From Oscillospiraceae bacterium (lineage in GTDB: Bacteria > Bacillota > Clostridia > Saccharofermentanales > Saccharofermentanaceae): 64,000 nt of DNA. Shown piece after piece: positions 51,162-60,121 of this stretch. The translations under genes were made by a program, and so were the position numbers. The notes under the pieces are model-generated. The model did no database searches. It saw only the letters and a program-made list of their open reading frames with translations, and was not told the DNA's origin. How positions within the stretch are numbered: the first letter of the stretch is position 1; every line of letters begins with the position of its first letter. The stretch lies in NCBI GenBank assembly GCA_015069205.1, contig SVIZ01000009.1, positions 33,363 to 97,362 of the forward strand, read 5' to 3'.

Positions 51162-52322
51162 TCAGTTGCAGAGATACTCGATAAGTCTGTCGAGATCCAT
51201 GTTGTCCTTATAGTCGATAACGATACGGCCGCGGCCTGTGGAGTTATCAAGGACCTTGATCTTGACCTTTGCGCCAAGCTGCTTCTTAAGCTTTGTCTCA
51301 ACTTCCTTTGTGCTCAAAGTGAACTGGATGCCAGGAAGCTCTACTGCCTTCTTGCCGGAAGGATTATTCTGGGCTTCGATATACTTCTTAACGAAAACCT
51401 CAGCCTGTCTTACGTTCATCTCTCGCGCCATGATGACGTCAGCTACCTTGCGCTGGTCTTCCTTATCCTTAAGAGCGAGAATAGCCTTGGCGTGACCTTC
51501 TGAGAGATCTCCCCTGCTTACGAATTCCTGGAGTGATTCATCAAGATTAAGGATACGGAGAGTATTAGCGATAGTAGCTCTTGGCTTGCCGAGCTTCTTA
51601 GCAAGCTGTTCCTGTGTAAGCTTGTGGGTCTTAAGAAGGTTATCCATTGCTGAAGCTTCTTCAATGGGATTCAAGTCTTCTCTCTGGATATTCTCGATGA
51701 GAGCCTGTGCCATTGTCTCTTTATCGGAAAGATCTCTTACGATTGCAGGGATTACGGAAAGTCCGGCAATCCTTGCTGCTCTCCAGCGGCGCTCGCCTGC
51801 TACGATCCTGTAGCCTTCTCCTTTGCGCTGAACGATGATGGGCTGGATAACGCCGTTTTCTTCAATTGATGAAGCGAGTTCATTAAGAGCATCGTCGTTG
51901 AAGTTTTTTCTGGGCTGGCCGTTATTAGGGGAGATGTCGTTGATCTTGAGATCTACAACGGAATCTCTCTTATTTTCAGGAATACCGTCAGATGAAAGAA
52001 GCGCACCGAGACCTCTGCCCATAGCCTTGCTTTCTGAGATCGTCTTAACAGCTGTCTTCTTTGCAGGAGCTGCCTTAGGCGCAGATGATTTAACGGCAGC
52101 CGTCTTCTTAGCGGGGACGGATTTCTTGGCAGGAGCCTTTGCAACGGGTTTCTTTGTTGCTGTTTTCTTTGCAGGCGCTGCCTTCTTAGCCGGAGCCTTC
52201 TTAGCTGCTGCAGGCTTCTTTGATGCAGTCTTGGCTGCTATCTTTTTGGCAGCTGGCTTTGCTGCTACAACCTTCTTCTTAGGTGCTGATTTGGGTCCTT
52301 TTCCTAATCCTCTGGTAGCCAT
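51162..52322 (-). CDS. parB: ParB/Spo0J chromosome-partitioning protein with histone H1-like tail
   Basis: This 386-residue CTP-dependent clamp spreads from parS. Residues about 8-95 are almost only Lys, Ala, Pro, Thr and Val in PAKKA/AAKK repeats, resembling the C-terminal tail of histone H1. This is absent from B. subtilis Spo0J (about 280 residues). The normal protein follows: MGRGLGALL near 102, NGQPRKNF, IVAGERRWRAARIAG (CTP-binding), ALIENIQREDLNPIEEA, and an HTH region with LAKKLGKPRATIANTLRIL. The C-terminal dimer domain ends NMDLDRLIEYLCN. It lies 12 bases downstream of parA. Confidence 0.95.
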   Translation of the reverse strand: MATRGLGKGPKSAPKKKVVAAKPAAKKIAAKTASKKPAAAKKAPAKKAAPAKKTATKKPVAKAPAKKSVPAKKTAAVKSSAPKAAPAKKTAVKTISESKAMGRGLGALLSSDGIPENKRDSVVDLKINDISPNNGQPRKNFNDDALNELASSIEENGVIQPIIVQRKGEGYRIVAGERRWRAARIAGLSVIPAIVRDLSDKETMAQALIENIQREDLNPIEEASAMDNLLKTHKLTQEQLAKKLGKPRATIANTLRILNLDESLQEFVSRGDLSEGHAKAILALKDKEDQRKVADVIMAREMNVRQAEVFVKKYIEAQNNPSGKKAVELPGIQFTLSTKEVETKLKKQLGAKVKIKVLDNSTGRGRIVIDYKDNMDLDRLIEYLCN

Positions 52323-52334
52323 ATCTTTTCTCCT

Positions 52335-53096
52335 TTATGATCTCTTGATTACTTCTTTTGCCAGTGCCTCATATGCTCTGGCGCCCTTGGAATTCTTGTC
52401 ATAGTCGCAGATGGCAAGGCCGTGGCTCGGAGCCTCTGCAAGCCTTACATTTCTTGGTATTACGGTCTTAAAGACCTTACTGCCGAAGTACTTGTCTGTC
52501 TCTTCTTTTACCTGTCTTGAGAGCTGTGTTCTGAGGTTAAACATCGTGAGAACAACGCCGAGGATCTCGAGCTCTGGATTTAGCTTTTTCTTTACGATAT
52601 TGATCGTGTCCATCAGCTGTGAGAGTCCTTCAAGAGCGTAGTACTCGCCCTGGATCGGGATGATCAGTCTGTCAGATGCAGTGAGAGCATTGATCGTGAG
52701 AAGACCGAGTGAAGGAGGGCAGTCCAGGATTACATAATCGTATATATCACTTACGGGAGCGATAGCATTCTTAAGGATATGCTCTCTGGAGATTACCGTA
52801 ACAAGTTCGACCTCTGCACCGGCAAGATTAATGTTTGTAGGGCAGATGTCGACGTTCTCGGCATTTGTCTCATAGATTACGTCTGTTATGGGTGTGTCAT
52901 TGATGAGAACATCATAAACCGTCTGTTCAAGCTCACGCTTGTCGATTCCGAGTCCGCTCGTGGCATTAGCCTGCGGATCTATATCTATCAGAAGAACCTT
53001 TTTCTTTTTCTTTCCGAGGAAAGCAGCCAGATTTACGGCTGTTGTGGTCTTTCCGACACCGCCTTTTTGATTTACAAGAGCAATTACTGTTGCCAT
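52335..53096 (-). CDS. parA: ParA/Soj chromosome-partitioning ATPase
   Basis: This 253-residue deviant Walker ATPase starts VIALVNQKGGVGKTTTAVNLA (KGGVGKTT is the ParA-type Walker A). The Walker A' LIDIDPQANATSGLG and Walker B YVILDCPPSLGLL follow. It works with ParB in origin segregation and DnaA control. AAGGAG lies upstream of ATG 53096. Two parS palindromes lie within 175 bases upstream, between it and gyrB. Confidence 0.97.
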   Translation of the reverse strand: MATVIALVNQKGGVGKTTTAVNLAAFLGKKKKKVLLIDIDPQANATSGLGIDKRELEQTVYDVLINDTPITDVIYETNAENVDICPTNINLAGAEVELVTVISREHILKNAIAPVSDIYDYVILDCPPSLGLLTINALTASDRLIIPIQGEYYALEGLSQLMDTINIVKKKLNPELEILGVVLTMFNLRTQLSRQVKEETDKYFGSKVFKTVIPRNVRLAEAPSHGLAICDYDKNSKGARAYEALAKEVIKRS

Positions 53097-53189
53097 TTTT
53101 TACTCCTTTTCAAACTTTCAGCTATGTAGTAAACTCATTCTATCATTTATATATGAAATAATATATATCATCTTTAATACAAAAGTGCC

Positions 53190-53209
53190 AATGTTCCACG
53201 TGGAACATT
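53190..53209. other. parS: parS site
   Basis: AATGTTCCACGTGGAACATT is a 20-bp perfect palindrome with the CACGTG core and one symmetric change from the canonical TGTTTCACGTGAAACA. Confidence 0.93.
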
Positions 53210-53247
53210 TTCGATTTTGACGGATTTCAGTATTTGTTCATAACCTG

Positions 53248-53267
53248 ATTGTTCCACGTGGAACAAT
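53248..53267. other. parS: parS site
   Basis: ATTGTTCCACGTGGAACAAT is a second 20-bp perfect palindrome 58 bases from the first, sharing the same 16-base core. Confidence 0.93.
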
Positions 53268-53283
53268 TCACCTGTATGTATAA

Positions 53284-53315
53284 AAACGGGCGCTGCCCGG
53301 CCGGCAGCACCCGCT
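53284..53315 (-). terminator. Terminator of gyrB
   Basis: On the minus strand CGGGTGCTGCC pairs with GGGCAGCGCCCG, followed by TTTTTAT. Confidence 0.9.
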
Positions 53316-53347
53316 TTATGTTCATAAGTATGTTTCTGAAGAAAATA

Positions 53348-55486
53348 TCAGTTGTCAATATTTGCAAGCTTTGCGTTGACCTGGATGAATTCCTTACGGG
53401 GTTCAACCTGATCGCCCATGAGGAGTGTGAATGTCTCATCTGCTTCCTTGGCATCTGCAAGAGTTACTCTCAAAAGCTTACGTGTAACAGGATTCATTGT
53501 TGTATCCCAGAGCTGCTCTGAACTCATCTCACCGAGACCCTTGAATCGCTGGATAAGAGGATTCTCCCACTTATGAGCTACCTTGATCTCTTCGATCTCC
53601 TTATCATCATAAGCATAATATGCTTCGTCGCCCTTATAGACCTTGTAGAGCGGCGGGCAGGCAATATATACATATCCGCCTTCAACAAGAGGTCTTAAGT
53701 ATCTGAAGAAGAATGTGAGAAGGAGTGTTCTGATGTGTGAGCCGTCGACATCGGCATCAGCCATGATGATGACCTTGTGATATCTGAGCTTTGTCTCATC
53801 GAACTCATCTCCAATACCTGCACCCAAAGCCATAACTACCGGCTGGAGCTTCTCATTGGAATAGACCTTATCGATTCTTGCCTTCTCTACGTTGAGCATC
53901 TTACCCCAGAGAGGAAGGATAGCCTGATATTTACGCTCTCTGCCCTGCTTTGCGGATCCGCCTGCGGAGTCTCCCTCTACGATGAAGATCTCACAGAACT
54001 CTGCCTCATCACTCTGGCAGTCAGCAAGCTTACCGGGAAGTGCGTTATTCTCAAATACAGTCTTTCTTCTTGTGAGTTCTCTTGCTCTCTTTGCGGCATC
54101 TCTTGCTCTTGAAGCTGAGAGGCACTTATCCATGATGAGCTTTGCGATATCAGGATGCTCTTCGAGATAGATCTCAAGCTTCTCATATACCGCACTGTCA
54201 ACCATAGGTCTGATCTCTGCATTACCGAGCTTACTCTTTGTCTGTCCTTCGAACTGGGGATCAGGAAGCTTTACAGAGATAATAGCTGCAAGACCTTCTC
54301 TTGTATCCTCACCCTGAAGCTTAACATCGCCGTCCTTGATGAACTTATACTTCTTTGCATAATCATTGATAGCTCTTGTCATTGCTGCACGGAAGCCTAC
54401 AAGGTGCGTACCGCCTTCAGGTGTAGCGATGTTATTAGCGTATGTATAAACAGTCTCCTGATAAGAGTCATTGTACTGCAGAGCGATCTCTACGAAGTTA
54501 TCTCCCTGCTTTGTAGCAAAGTAAATAGGAGGTGTGTTGATTGCTTCCTTATGACGGTTCAGATATTCAACAAATGAGATGATACCGCCCTCATAGTGGA
54601 GATGCTTCTTAACAGGTTCAGAGCCTCTGTCATCAGTGAGATCGATTGTAACTTCCTTATTGAGGAAAGCCATTTCACGGTAACGTGTGATCATTGAATC
54701 GAAGTCGAAAACGATGTCAGGGAAGATGGAATTATCAGGAATAAAGTTAGTCTTCGTACCTGTATCATTCTTATCACAATTGCCAACAATGTGAAGAGGA
54801 ACCGTTGTTTTACCCTTCTCAAATTCGATCTCATAGATATTGCCTTCACGGCGTACCTGGACCTTCATATGATCAGACAAAGCGTTAACTACAGACGCAC
54901 CTACGCCGTGCAGACCGCCCGAAATGCTGTAAGCTCCGCCGCCGAATTTACCACCTGCGTGAAGCACAGTGTGAACGACTTCAACTGTAGGAATTCCAAG
55001 CTTTGGATGATTACCTACAGGAATACCGGAACCGTTATCCGTAACTGTAACAGAACCGTCCTTTTCGAGTACTACATCGATCGTATCGCAGCGTCCTGCA
55101 AGAGCTTCGTCTACGGAGTTTGCAACGATCTCATAGATAAGATGATGAAGACCTCTTAATGTGGTATCACCGATATACATACCAGGTCTCTTTCTTACGG
55201 CCTCAAGACCTTCCAGGACCTGAATATCATCTTCGCTGTATTCGCTGCTGTTGGATGTATCAAAACTATCCTGATCGCCTTCTGCAGCAAGAACGTCAGC
55301 CATTGATTCTTCCTTAAAATCCTCAGTCAAAGCTCTGGGGTTCTCAGCAAGATTCTTGAGCTCGTCGTCATCACCATCTTCAACAGGCTGGAAGTAGAGA
55401 TCGACTGCGCCGGAAGGGCGTGCCTGAGCATCATTTGAGGCCTGATTCTCCTCAAAATTGAAATTCTTCTCGTCGTTTTCCTTCAT
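53348..55486 (-). CDS. gyrB: DNA gyrase subunit B with acidic N-terminal extension
   Basis: This 712-residue ATPase subunit of gyrase introduces negative supercoils with GyrA. Typical GyrB has about 640 residues; here an acidic, probably disordered segment of roughly 78 residues (NFNFEENQASNDAQ..., DGDDDELKN) precedes the usual start of the GHKL ATPase domain (VLEGLEAVRKRPGMYIG). Then come NSVDEALAG, DNGSGIP, GGLHGVGASVVNALS, the TOPRIM EIFIVEGDSAGGSAKQGR and MADADVDGSHIRTLLLTFF. The C-terminal domain is of normal length. ATG 55486 lies behind AGGAG. No gyrA follows; it must be elsewhere. Confidence 0.95.
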   Translation of the reverse strand: MKENDEKNFNFEENQASNDAQARPSGAVDLYFQPVEDGDDDELKNLAENPRALTEDFKEESMADVLAAEGDQDSFDTSNSSEYSEDDIQVLEGLEAVRKRPGMYIGDTTLRGLHHLIYEIVANSVDEALAGRCDTIDVVLEKDGSVTVTDNGSGIPVGNHPKLGIPTVEVVHTVLHAGGKFGGGAYSISGGLHGVGASVVNALSDHMKVQVRREGNIYEIEFEKGKTTVPLHIVGNCDKNDTGTKTNFIPDNSIFPDIVFDFDSMITRYREMAFLNKEVTIDLTDDRGSEPVKKHLHYEGGIISFVEYLNRHKEAINTPPIYFATKQGDNFVEIALQYNDSYQETVYTYANNIATPEGGTHLVGFRAAMTRAINDYAKKYKFIKDGDVKLQGEDTREGLAAIISVKLPDPQFEGQTKSKLGNAEIRPMVDSAVYEKLEIYLEEHPDIAKLIMDKCLSASRARDAAKRARELTRRKTVFENNALPGKLADCQSDEAEFCEIFIVEGDSAGGSAKQGRERKYQAILPLWGKMLNVEKARIDKVYSNEKLQPVVMALGAGIGDEFDETKLRYHKVIIMADADVDGSHIRTLLLTFFFRYLRPLVEGGYVYIACPPLYKVYKGDEAYYAYDDKEIEEIKVAHKWENPLIQRFKGLGEMSSEQLWDTTMNPVTRKLLRVTLADAKEADETFTLLMGDQVEPRKEFIQVNAKLANIDN

Positions 55487-55570
55487 AAATGTAAAAACTC
55501 CTATTCTTGGCGGCATATTCCGTCAAATGCCCGGAAATGCTGCATTTTTAACACTGTTATTTAAGGTTTT

Positions 55571-55822
55571 TCAGAAGTTTCCCGACATATTCAGTCTGTT
55601 TAATATCAGACTTGCGGATAATGGACAAACATATGTTTTATCATCGGTTATTATCAATGATTTCGGTATATCGTCAGTCACATACTGAAGTCTGCCTTGT
55701 TCATCCTCACGGTTTAGGAAGTCAGACACATCCTTCTGGGAAGGGAGGACGGTCTCAAGATTGACCACGCAGGTAACCGAAGATTTAAGTACTGAGAGAT
55801 CATTGCCGATATGAATGAACAC
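55571..55822 (-). CDS. remB: RemB/YaaB-like DUF370 protein
   Basis: This 83-residue protein starts MFIHIGNDLSVLKSSV and contains PKSLIITDDKTYVCPLSASLI, matching B. subtilis YaaB/RemB, a DUF370 family member linked to biofilm matrix gene regulation. Its position between recF and gyrB is the same as in B. subtilis, which supports the identity. GTG 55822 is the start, 6 bases after GGAGG. Conserved synteny is stronger evidence than sequence for such a short protein. Confidence 0.85.
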   Translation of the reverse strand: MFIHIGNDLSVLKSSVTCVVNLETVLPSQKDVSDFLNREDEQGRLQYVTDDIPKSLIITDDKTYVCPLSASLILNRLNMSGNF

Positions 55823-55954
55823 TTTAAGCCTCCGAATCGTCCGGAAATCCTCTTCTAACCCATAAATTATATCATAAATTAGGAATATAATATGCTTATT
55901 ATAATATTATATTAAAGGAAATCAGCCCGCTTTTTAGTGTAATCTGTCCTAAAA

Positions 55955-57202
55955 TCAGGCTTCAGCTTCGATATTGCCGCTCTCAACGCGGTAGAATGCC
56001 GCCTTATTTGCGCCCTGCATCACGTCTATCTCTTCGCCTATCATGTTCTTGTCCGTGCATGTGATGAAGATCTGGGCGCCTTTCATGGCCGATACAAGAC
56101 TCATTCTCCTGGTCTTATCAAGTTCGGAGAATACGTCATCCAGGATCAGGATCGGGGTAGAGGAGACGAACATCTTTATTATCTCCAGTTCGGAGAGCTT
56201 TAAAGCCAACGCAGCAGTCCTCTGCTGGCCCTGTGAAGAAAAGCTTTTCATGACAAGACCATCAAGCTTGATCACGATATCATCCCTGTGGATACCGGTA
56301 GACGAAATATGTTTATCTATGTCGTAATTACGTACTGATTTCAGCTTGGCAAGGACCAGATCAGAGAGAATACCCTTAATTCGCCCATAATCGCTTTCTG
56401 AGAGGCCTTTACTCATATACTCGTCATATTTACTGTTTTTCGTAAGAAACGTTTCTAGGGCCCCTACAACGCCAAATATAGTGTTGTACTCTATAGAAAG
56501 GTTTTCCTTGCCTCCTGAAATGCTTCCGTGATGCCTGCAGGCAATGTCTGAAATGAGCTTTACGAACTTATATCGCTTGAGGATTATCTCTGCCGAGAGA
56601 TCTGCAAGTGAATAATCCCAGAAATTAAGCTGCTCATCTACAAGAGACGGCATGCTGTCACTTGATCTGATGCTCTTGAGAAGTGCATTTTTCTGGGCCA
56701 AAAGCCTGCTGTAATTGCTCAGAAGGTTGAAATATGAAGGCGATATCTTGGATATCAGCGTATTTAAGAACTTTCTTCTGAATGAAGGAGCATTTTTTAC
56801 GATATTTAAGTCTTCGGGAGCAAAGATAACAATGTTACATACACCAATATATTCCGAGATCTTGTCGGCAGGTGCATTGTCTCTTATTAATGTTCTTCCG
56901 GGCCTTCCATTCCTGCTTAATTCAGACTTTTCGGTGTAATAACAGGAAGACAAAGAACATGCTGAACCGTCGTCATCAATAAGATCCAGGCTTACTTTAT
57001 ATTCGTTTTCGCCGAATTTTATAAGATCAGTATCTTTACTTGTTCTGTGTGAAGTTACGCTTGATGCGACATAAATACCTTCAACAAGATTTGTCTTTCC
57101 CTGGGCATTATTACCGTAAAAGATATTAACAGAAGGCCCGACGTCCAAATCGAGCCTTCCGTAATTTCTGAAATTTTCTAGATGTATGCTTTTTATGAAC
57201 AT
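55955..57202 (-). CDS. recF: DNA replication/repair protein RecF
   Basis: This 415-residue SMC-like ATPase loads RecA at gaps. It starts MFIKSIHLENFRNYGRLDLDVG with Walker A GNNAQGKTNLVEGIY near residues 30-44, then signature SFSSQGQQRTAALALKLSELE and Walker B PILILDDVFSELD near 350. It is longer than typical (about 365-370) through C-terminal and middle additions. Its start abuts the dnaN stop, one base overlapping. The small S4 gene (yaaA) found between dnaN and recF in Bacillus is missing. Confidence 0.95.
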   Translation of the reverse strand: MFIKSIHLENFRNYGRLDLDVGPSVNIFYGNNAQGKTNLVEGIYVASSVTSHRTSKDTDLIKFGENEYKVSLDLIDDDGSACSLSSCYYTEKSELSRNGRPGRTLIRDNAPADKISEYIGVCNIVIFAPEDLNIVKNAPSFRRKFLNTLISKISPSYFNLLSNYSRLLAQKNALLKSIRSSDSMPSLVDEQLNFWDYSLADLSAEIILKRYKFVKLISDIACRHHGSISGGKENLSIEYNTIFGVVGALETFLTKNSKYDEYMSKGLSESDYGRIKGILSDLVLAKLKSVRNYDIDKHISSTGIHRDDIVIKLDGLVMKSFSSQGQQRTAALALKLSELEIIKMFVSSTPILILDDVFSELDKTRRMSLVSAMKGAQIFITCTDKNMIGEEIDVMQGANKAAFYRVESGNIEAEA

Positions 57203-58317
57203 TATCTTCTGATAGGAAGAATGAGATAAATGTACTTGTCACCTTCAACAGGTTTAATGATGCAGGGTCCCTGACCGCCGTTTACTTCAACTCTGATGAT
57301 CTCATCATCGATATTCTTAAGAACATCGAGAACATATCTTGAGTTGAAATCAACATCGATAAGATCGCCTTCAAGGCTGATGTCGATATTCTCCTGGAGA
57401 TTACCTCTTGCTGAAGTAGCCTGAACAGTAAGCTCTGAAGGATTATTACTTAAGAATCTTACAGGACACTTACGGTCGTCAGTCATTATGATGAGTGAAG
57501 CTCTGTCAACAGCATCAAGGAACTGCTTGCGGTTAATAGTGATGACTGTCTTAGGATTCTTTGTAATGATGGAATCGAAATTAATGAACTGACCTTCGAT
57601 AAGACGTGAGATCATTCTTACGTTGCCGATATCGAAAAGGAGATTCTGCATTGATGTGTAGATATTGATCTCTGCATCATCGTCATCACTTAAGATCTTG
57701 CTCATCTCGGTAAGAGCCTTACCGGGAACGATGTAATTGATCTTAGGAAAGTCGTTGCCCATGTCTTCACGGTTGATAGCCATTCTGAAACCGTCGATGG
57801 AAACAACAGATAGAACTGAACCGTCGCTTACTACATTACTTCCTGTAAGAACGGGACGTGAAGTATCTCTGGATACGGCAAAGATCGTGTGGTTGATCAT
57901 GTTCTTGAGCATCTTCTGGCCCATAACGATCTTCTCTGCTTCCTTCTCGTCAACCTCAGGGATCTTCGGGAACGGTTCGGGATCAAGACCGGCAATCTTG
58001 AATTCAGCCTGTCCGCACTTGATAGTTGTCTGGAAATTGCTGTCGGAAACGATATCAACTTCAGGCTCAGGAAGCTTTCTGATGATGTCTCCGAAGAACT
58101 TAGAATCTATAACAACGGCACCCTTCTCGGTAACATTAGCTTCTACGTCTGCTTCGATACCTGTCTGGAGATCATAACCTGTAAGCTTGATCTTATTGTC
58201 ATCTGATGCCTCTATGAGAATTCCGTTAAGGATATTGACTGTACTGTTAGCTGTAACAGCTCTCTGGACTATGGATACGTTATTTACCAAGTCATCTCTG
58301 CTGCATGTAAATTTCAT
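57202..58317 (-). CDS. dnaN: DNA polymerase III beta subunit (sliding clamp)
   Basis: This 371-residue ring-forming clamp tethers DNA polymerase. Three repeated beta-clamp domains are visible from MKFTCSRDDLVNNVSIVQRAV through FRMAINRE to the C-terminal GPCIIKPVEGDKYIYLILPIRR, whose PIRR corresponds to the usual PMR/PVR ending near the hydrophobic groove. Order dnaA-dnaN-recF is standard. It is separated from dnaA by 360 bases of AT-rich DNA, the candidate origin. Confidence 0.97.
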   Translation of the reverse strand: MKFTCSRDDLVNNVSIVQRAVTANSTVNILNGILIEASDDNKIKLTGYDLQTGIEADVEANVTEKGAVVIDSKFFGDIIRKLPEPEVDIVSDSNFQTTIKCGQAEFKIAGLDPEPFPKIPEVDEKEAEKIVMGQKMLKNMINHTIFAVSRDTSRPVLTGSNVVSDGSVLSVVSIDGFRMAINREDMGNDFPKINYIVPGKALTEMSKILSDDDDAEINIYTSMQNLLFDIGNVRMISRLIEGQFINFDSIITKNPKTVITINRKQFLDAVDRASLIIMTDDRKCPVRFLSNNPSELTVQATSARGNLQENIDISLEGDLIDVDFNSRYVLDVLKNIDDEIIRVEVNGGQGPCIIKPVEGDKYIYLILPIRR

Positions 58318-58677
58318 CTGAAAAGTGCCGCCTTTCCACTAATATAAAATATTTCAAACATTATACACTTAATATTATTAAAAATGTATAGTTTAACGGT
58401 GTTACAAAGTTCGATTTTAGGGACATCTTACTAATATCGGCCGGCTGCCTTTGCAGTATTTAAAGTTAGCTATTATTAGTCTTATTATGTCGTGTCTATA
58501 TGTTCAAAACTGCCTGAAGACCATTATTTTCAAAGGTCTTTGACGACCGTACAATGTATAAAACCAATTTGATTATTGTTCAGAATAATACCCTTTTGAA
58601 CATTGTTACATTTGTACACAAACCGTCTACAGACTATCTACCGGAAGTTTTGCACATAAGAACAAAAAATGTTCAAA
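58318..58677. other. oriC: Candidate oriC region (dnaN-dnaA intergenic)
   Basis: 360 AT-rich bases without a gene. Near-matches to the DnaA box TTWTNCACA: TTATACACT (58361), TTGTACACA (58612) and TTTTGCACA (58648). ATGTTCAAA-type 9-mers recur at about 58499, 58593 (reverse) and 58669. No exact TTATCCACA was found. Gene orientation flips just right of dnaA, supporting an origin here. Confidence 0.6.
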
Positions 58678-60015
58678 TCAGACTATGGACTTATAGATAG
58701 CCTCAGCCTCTTTTTTGGTCTCAGGATCCTCATCAACGTTGTCACAACCATGCATGACAGTCGTATGTTTACGTCCGCCGAAAAGCTGTCCGATCTTCTC
58801 GTATTTAAGTTCGAGATAGTCTCTGCAGATAAACATTGCAACGTTGCGTGCCTTTGAAATCTCAGCACTTCTGAGCTTTGAAGTGAGCTTGTCAGGTGTC
58901 AGATCGTAGTAATTTGATACAGCACTGATGACCATGTCAGGCGTCAGATATTTCTTTTTATTAGGCTGGATAATAGGGAGGAGGATCTTCTGGACGTCAT
59001 CCAGAGTAAGCTCGCCGTTAGCCAGGGTTACATAAGAAGAAATGGTATTAAATGCACCGTTAAGCTGTCTTATGTTAGTAGTAACGTTTTCGCAGACATA
59101 GTCGATTATCTCGTCAGACAAAGGAAGATTCTCGTTCTCGACCTTGCTTAAGAAAATAGCCTTACGTGTCTCAAAATCCGGCGGCTGGACATCGAACATG
59201 ATACCGTCCTGGAAACGGGAAGTAAGTCTGTTGTCGAGCTGCGTGAGATTTGAAGGAGCTTTATCGCAGGTGATTACGATCTGCTTTCCGCTCTCGATAA
59301 GTGCCTCAAAAGTATTAAAGAATTCGGTCTGGACACCTTCTTTACCTATAAGGAACTGGATGTCATCAATCAAAAGGACATCGACAGAACGGTATTTGTT
59401 GCGGAATTCCGTGTAATTCTGCTTGCCGATGGTATTTACAAAAGCATTGGTGAACGCCTCGCAAGTCGTGTAGATAACCTTCTTGTCAGGATTATTCTCG
59501 AGTATGGCATTACCTATGGCCTTCATGAGATGGGTCTTGCCGAGACCTGAATTACCCCATAAAAAGAAGGGGTTTCTCTGCTTCTGGCCCGGCTTTTGTG
59601 ATACGGAAACTGCAGAAGCATGGGCAAAACGGTTACAGTCACCTACAACGAAGTTGGCAAAAGTATATTCACCGTTAAGGCCGGTTGAAGTTACGACTTT
59701 GCTCTTGTTCTCATTATGTGATTTTGTAGTACCGATAACAGTGGAGTTAAGGGCTTTGTTATCACCCTTAAGGATAAAATTAACAACGCACGGCTTGTCA
59801 CCGTTAACGAGCTTAATGGCATTCTCGATAGTCTTGCCGAGCTTCTGACTCTTAACGATGCTCAGGGAATATTCGTCTCTGGCTTCAAGAACGAGCTGGA
59901 TATCATCAGAGTGGCCTACAGTCATCTTGCTGAGGATCGACTCGTAAGTGACGATGTCGATATTCGGATCATACTGTAGAATTTTTAGAGCCTTGTCCCA
60001 AACCGAACTATCCAT
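58678..60015 (-). CDS. dnaA: Chromosomal replication initiator DnaA
   Basis: This 445-residue AAA+ protein binds oriC and opens it. Domain III starts around FANFVVGDCNRFAHAS, with Walker A GNSGLGKTHL, Walker B VDVLLIDDIQFL, sensor and arginine-finger region DNRLTSRFQDG, and LNGAFNTI. Domain IV ends with the DNA-binding signature GGRKHTTVMHGCDNV. The N-terminal domain I is short and diverged. ATG 60015 gives MDSSVWDKALK behind GGGGGG; the frame extends six codons upstream into that ribosome site. First gene of the leftward origin block. Confidence 0.97.
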   Translation of the reverse strand: MDSSVWDKALKILQYDPNIDIVTYESILSKMTVGHSDDIQLVLEARDEYSLSIVKSQKLGKTIENAIKLVNGDKPCVVNFILKGDNKALNSTVIGTTKSHNENKSKVVTSTGLNGEYTFANFVVGDCNRFAHASAVSVSQKPGQKQRNPFFLWGNSGLGKTHLMKAIGNAILENNPDKKVIYTTCEAFTNAFVNTIGKQNYTEFRNKYRSVDVLLIDDIQFLIGKEGVQTEFFNTFEALIESGKQIVITCDKAPSNLTQLDNRLTSRFQDGIMFDVQPPDFETRKAIFLSKVENENLPLSDEIIDYVCENVTTNIRQLNGAFNTISSYVTLANGELTLDDVQKILLPIIQPNKKKYLTPDMVISAVSNYYDLTPDKLTSKLRSAEISKARNVAMFICRDYLELKYEKIGQLFGGRKHTTVMHGCDNVDEDPETKKEAEAIYKSIV

Positions 60016-60121
60016 GTAACCCCCCTGTAACATAAATGACGTGCGAATAACATAATATCACGGTTTGGGAGTATAATGAATAAGCATCAAATTAAAAAAA
60101 TTTGCTTTTTGGGACAGGATA

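Noticed and set aside
51835..52404. 189-codon Ala/Phe-rich frame antisense to parB
   Set aside because: It is the mirror of the Lys/Ala repeat tail of ParB, with low-complexity hydrophobic content and no ribosome site.
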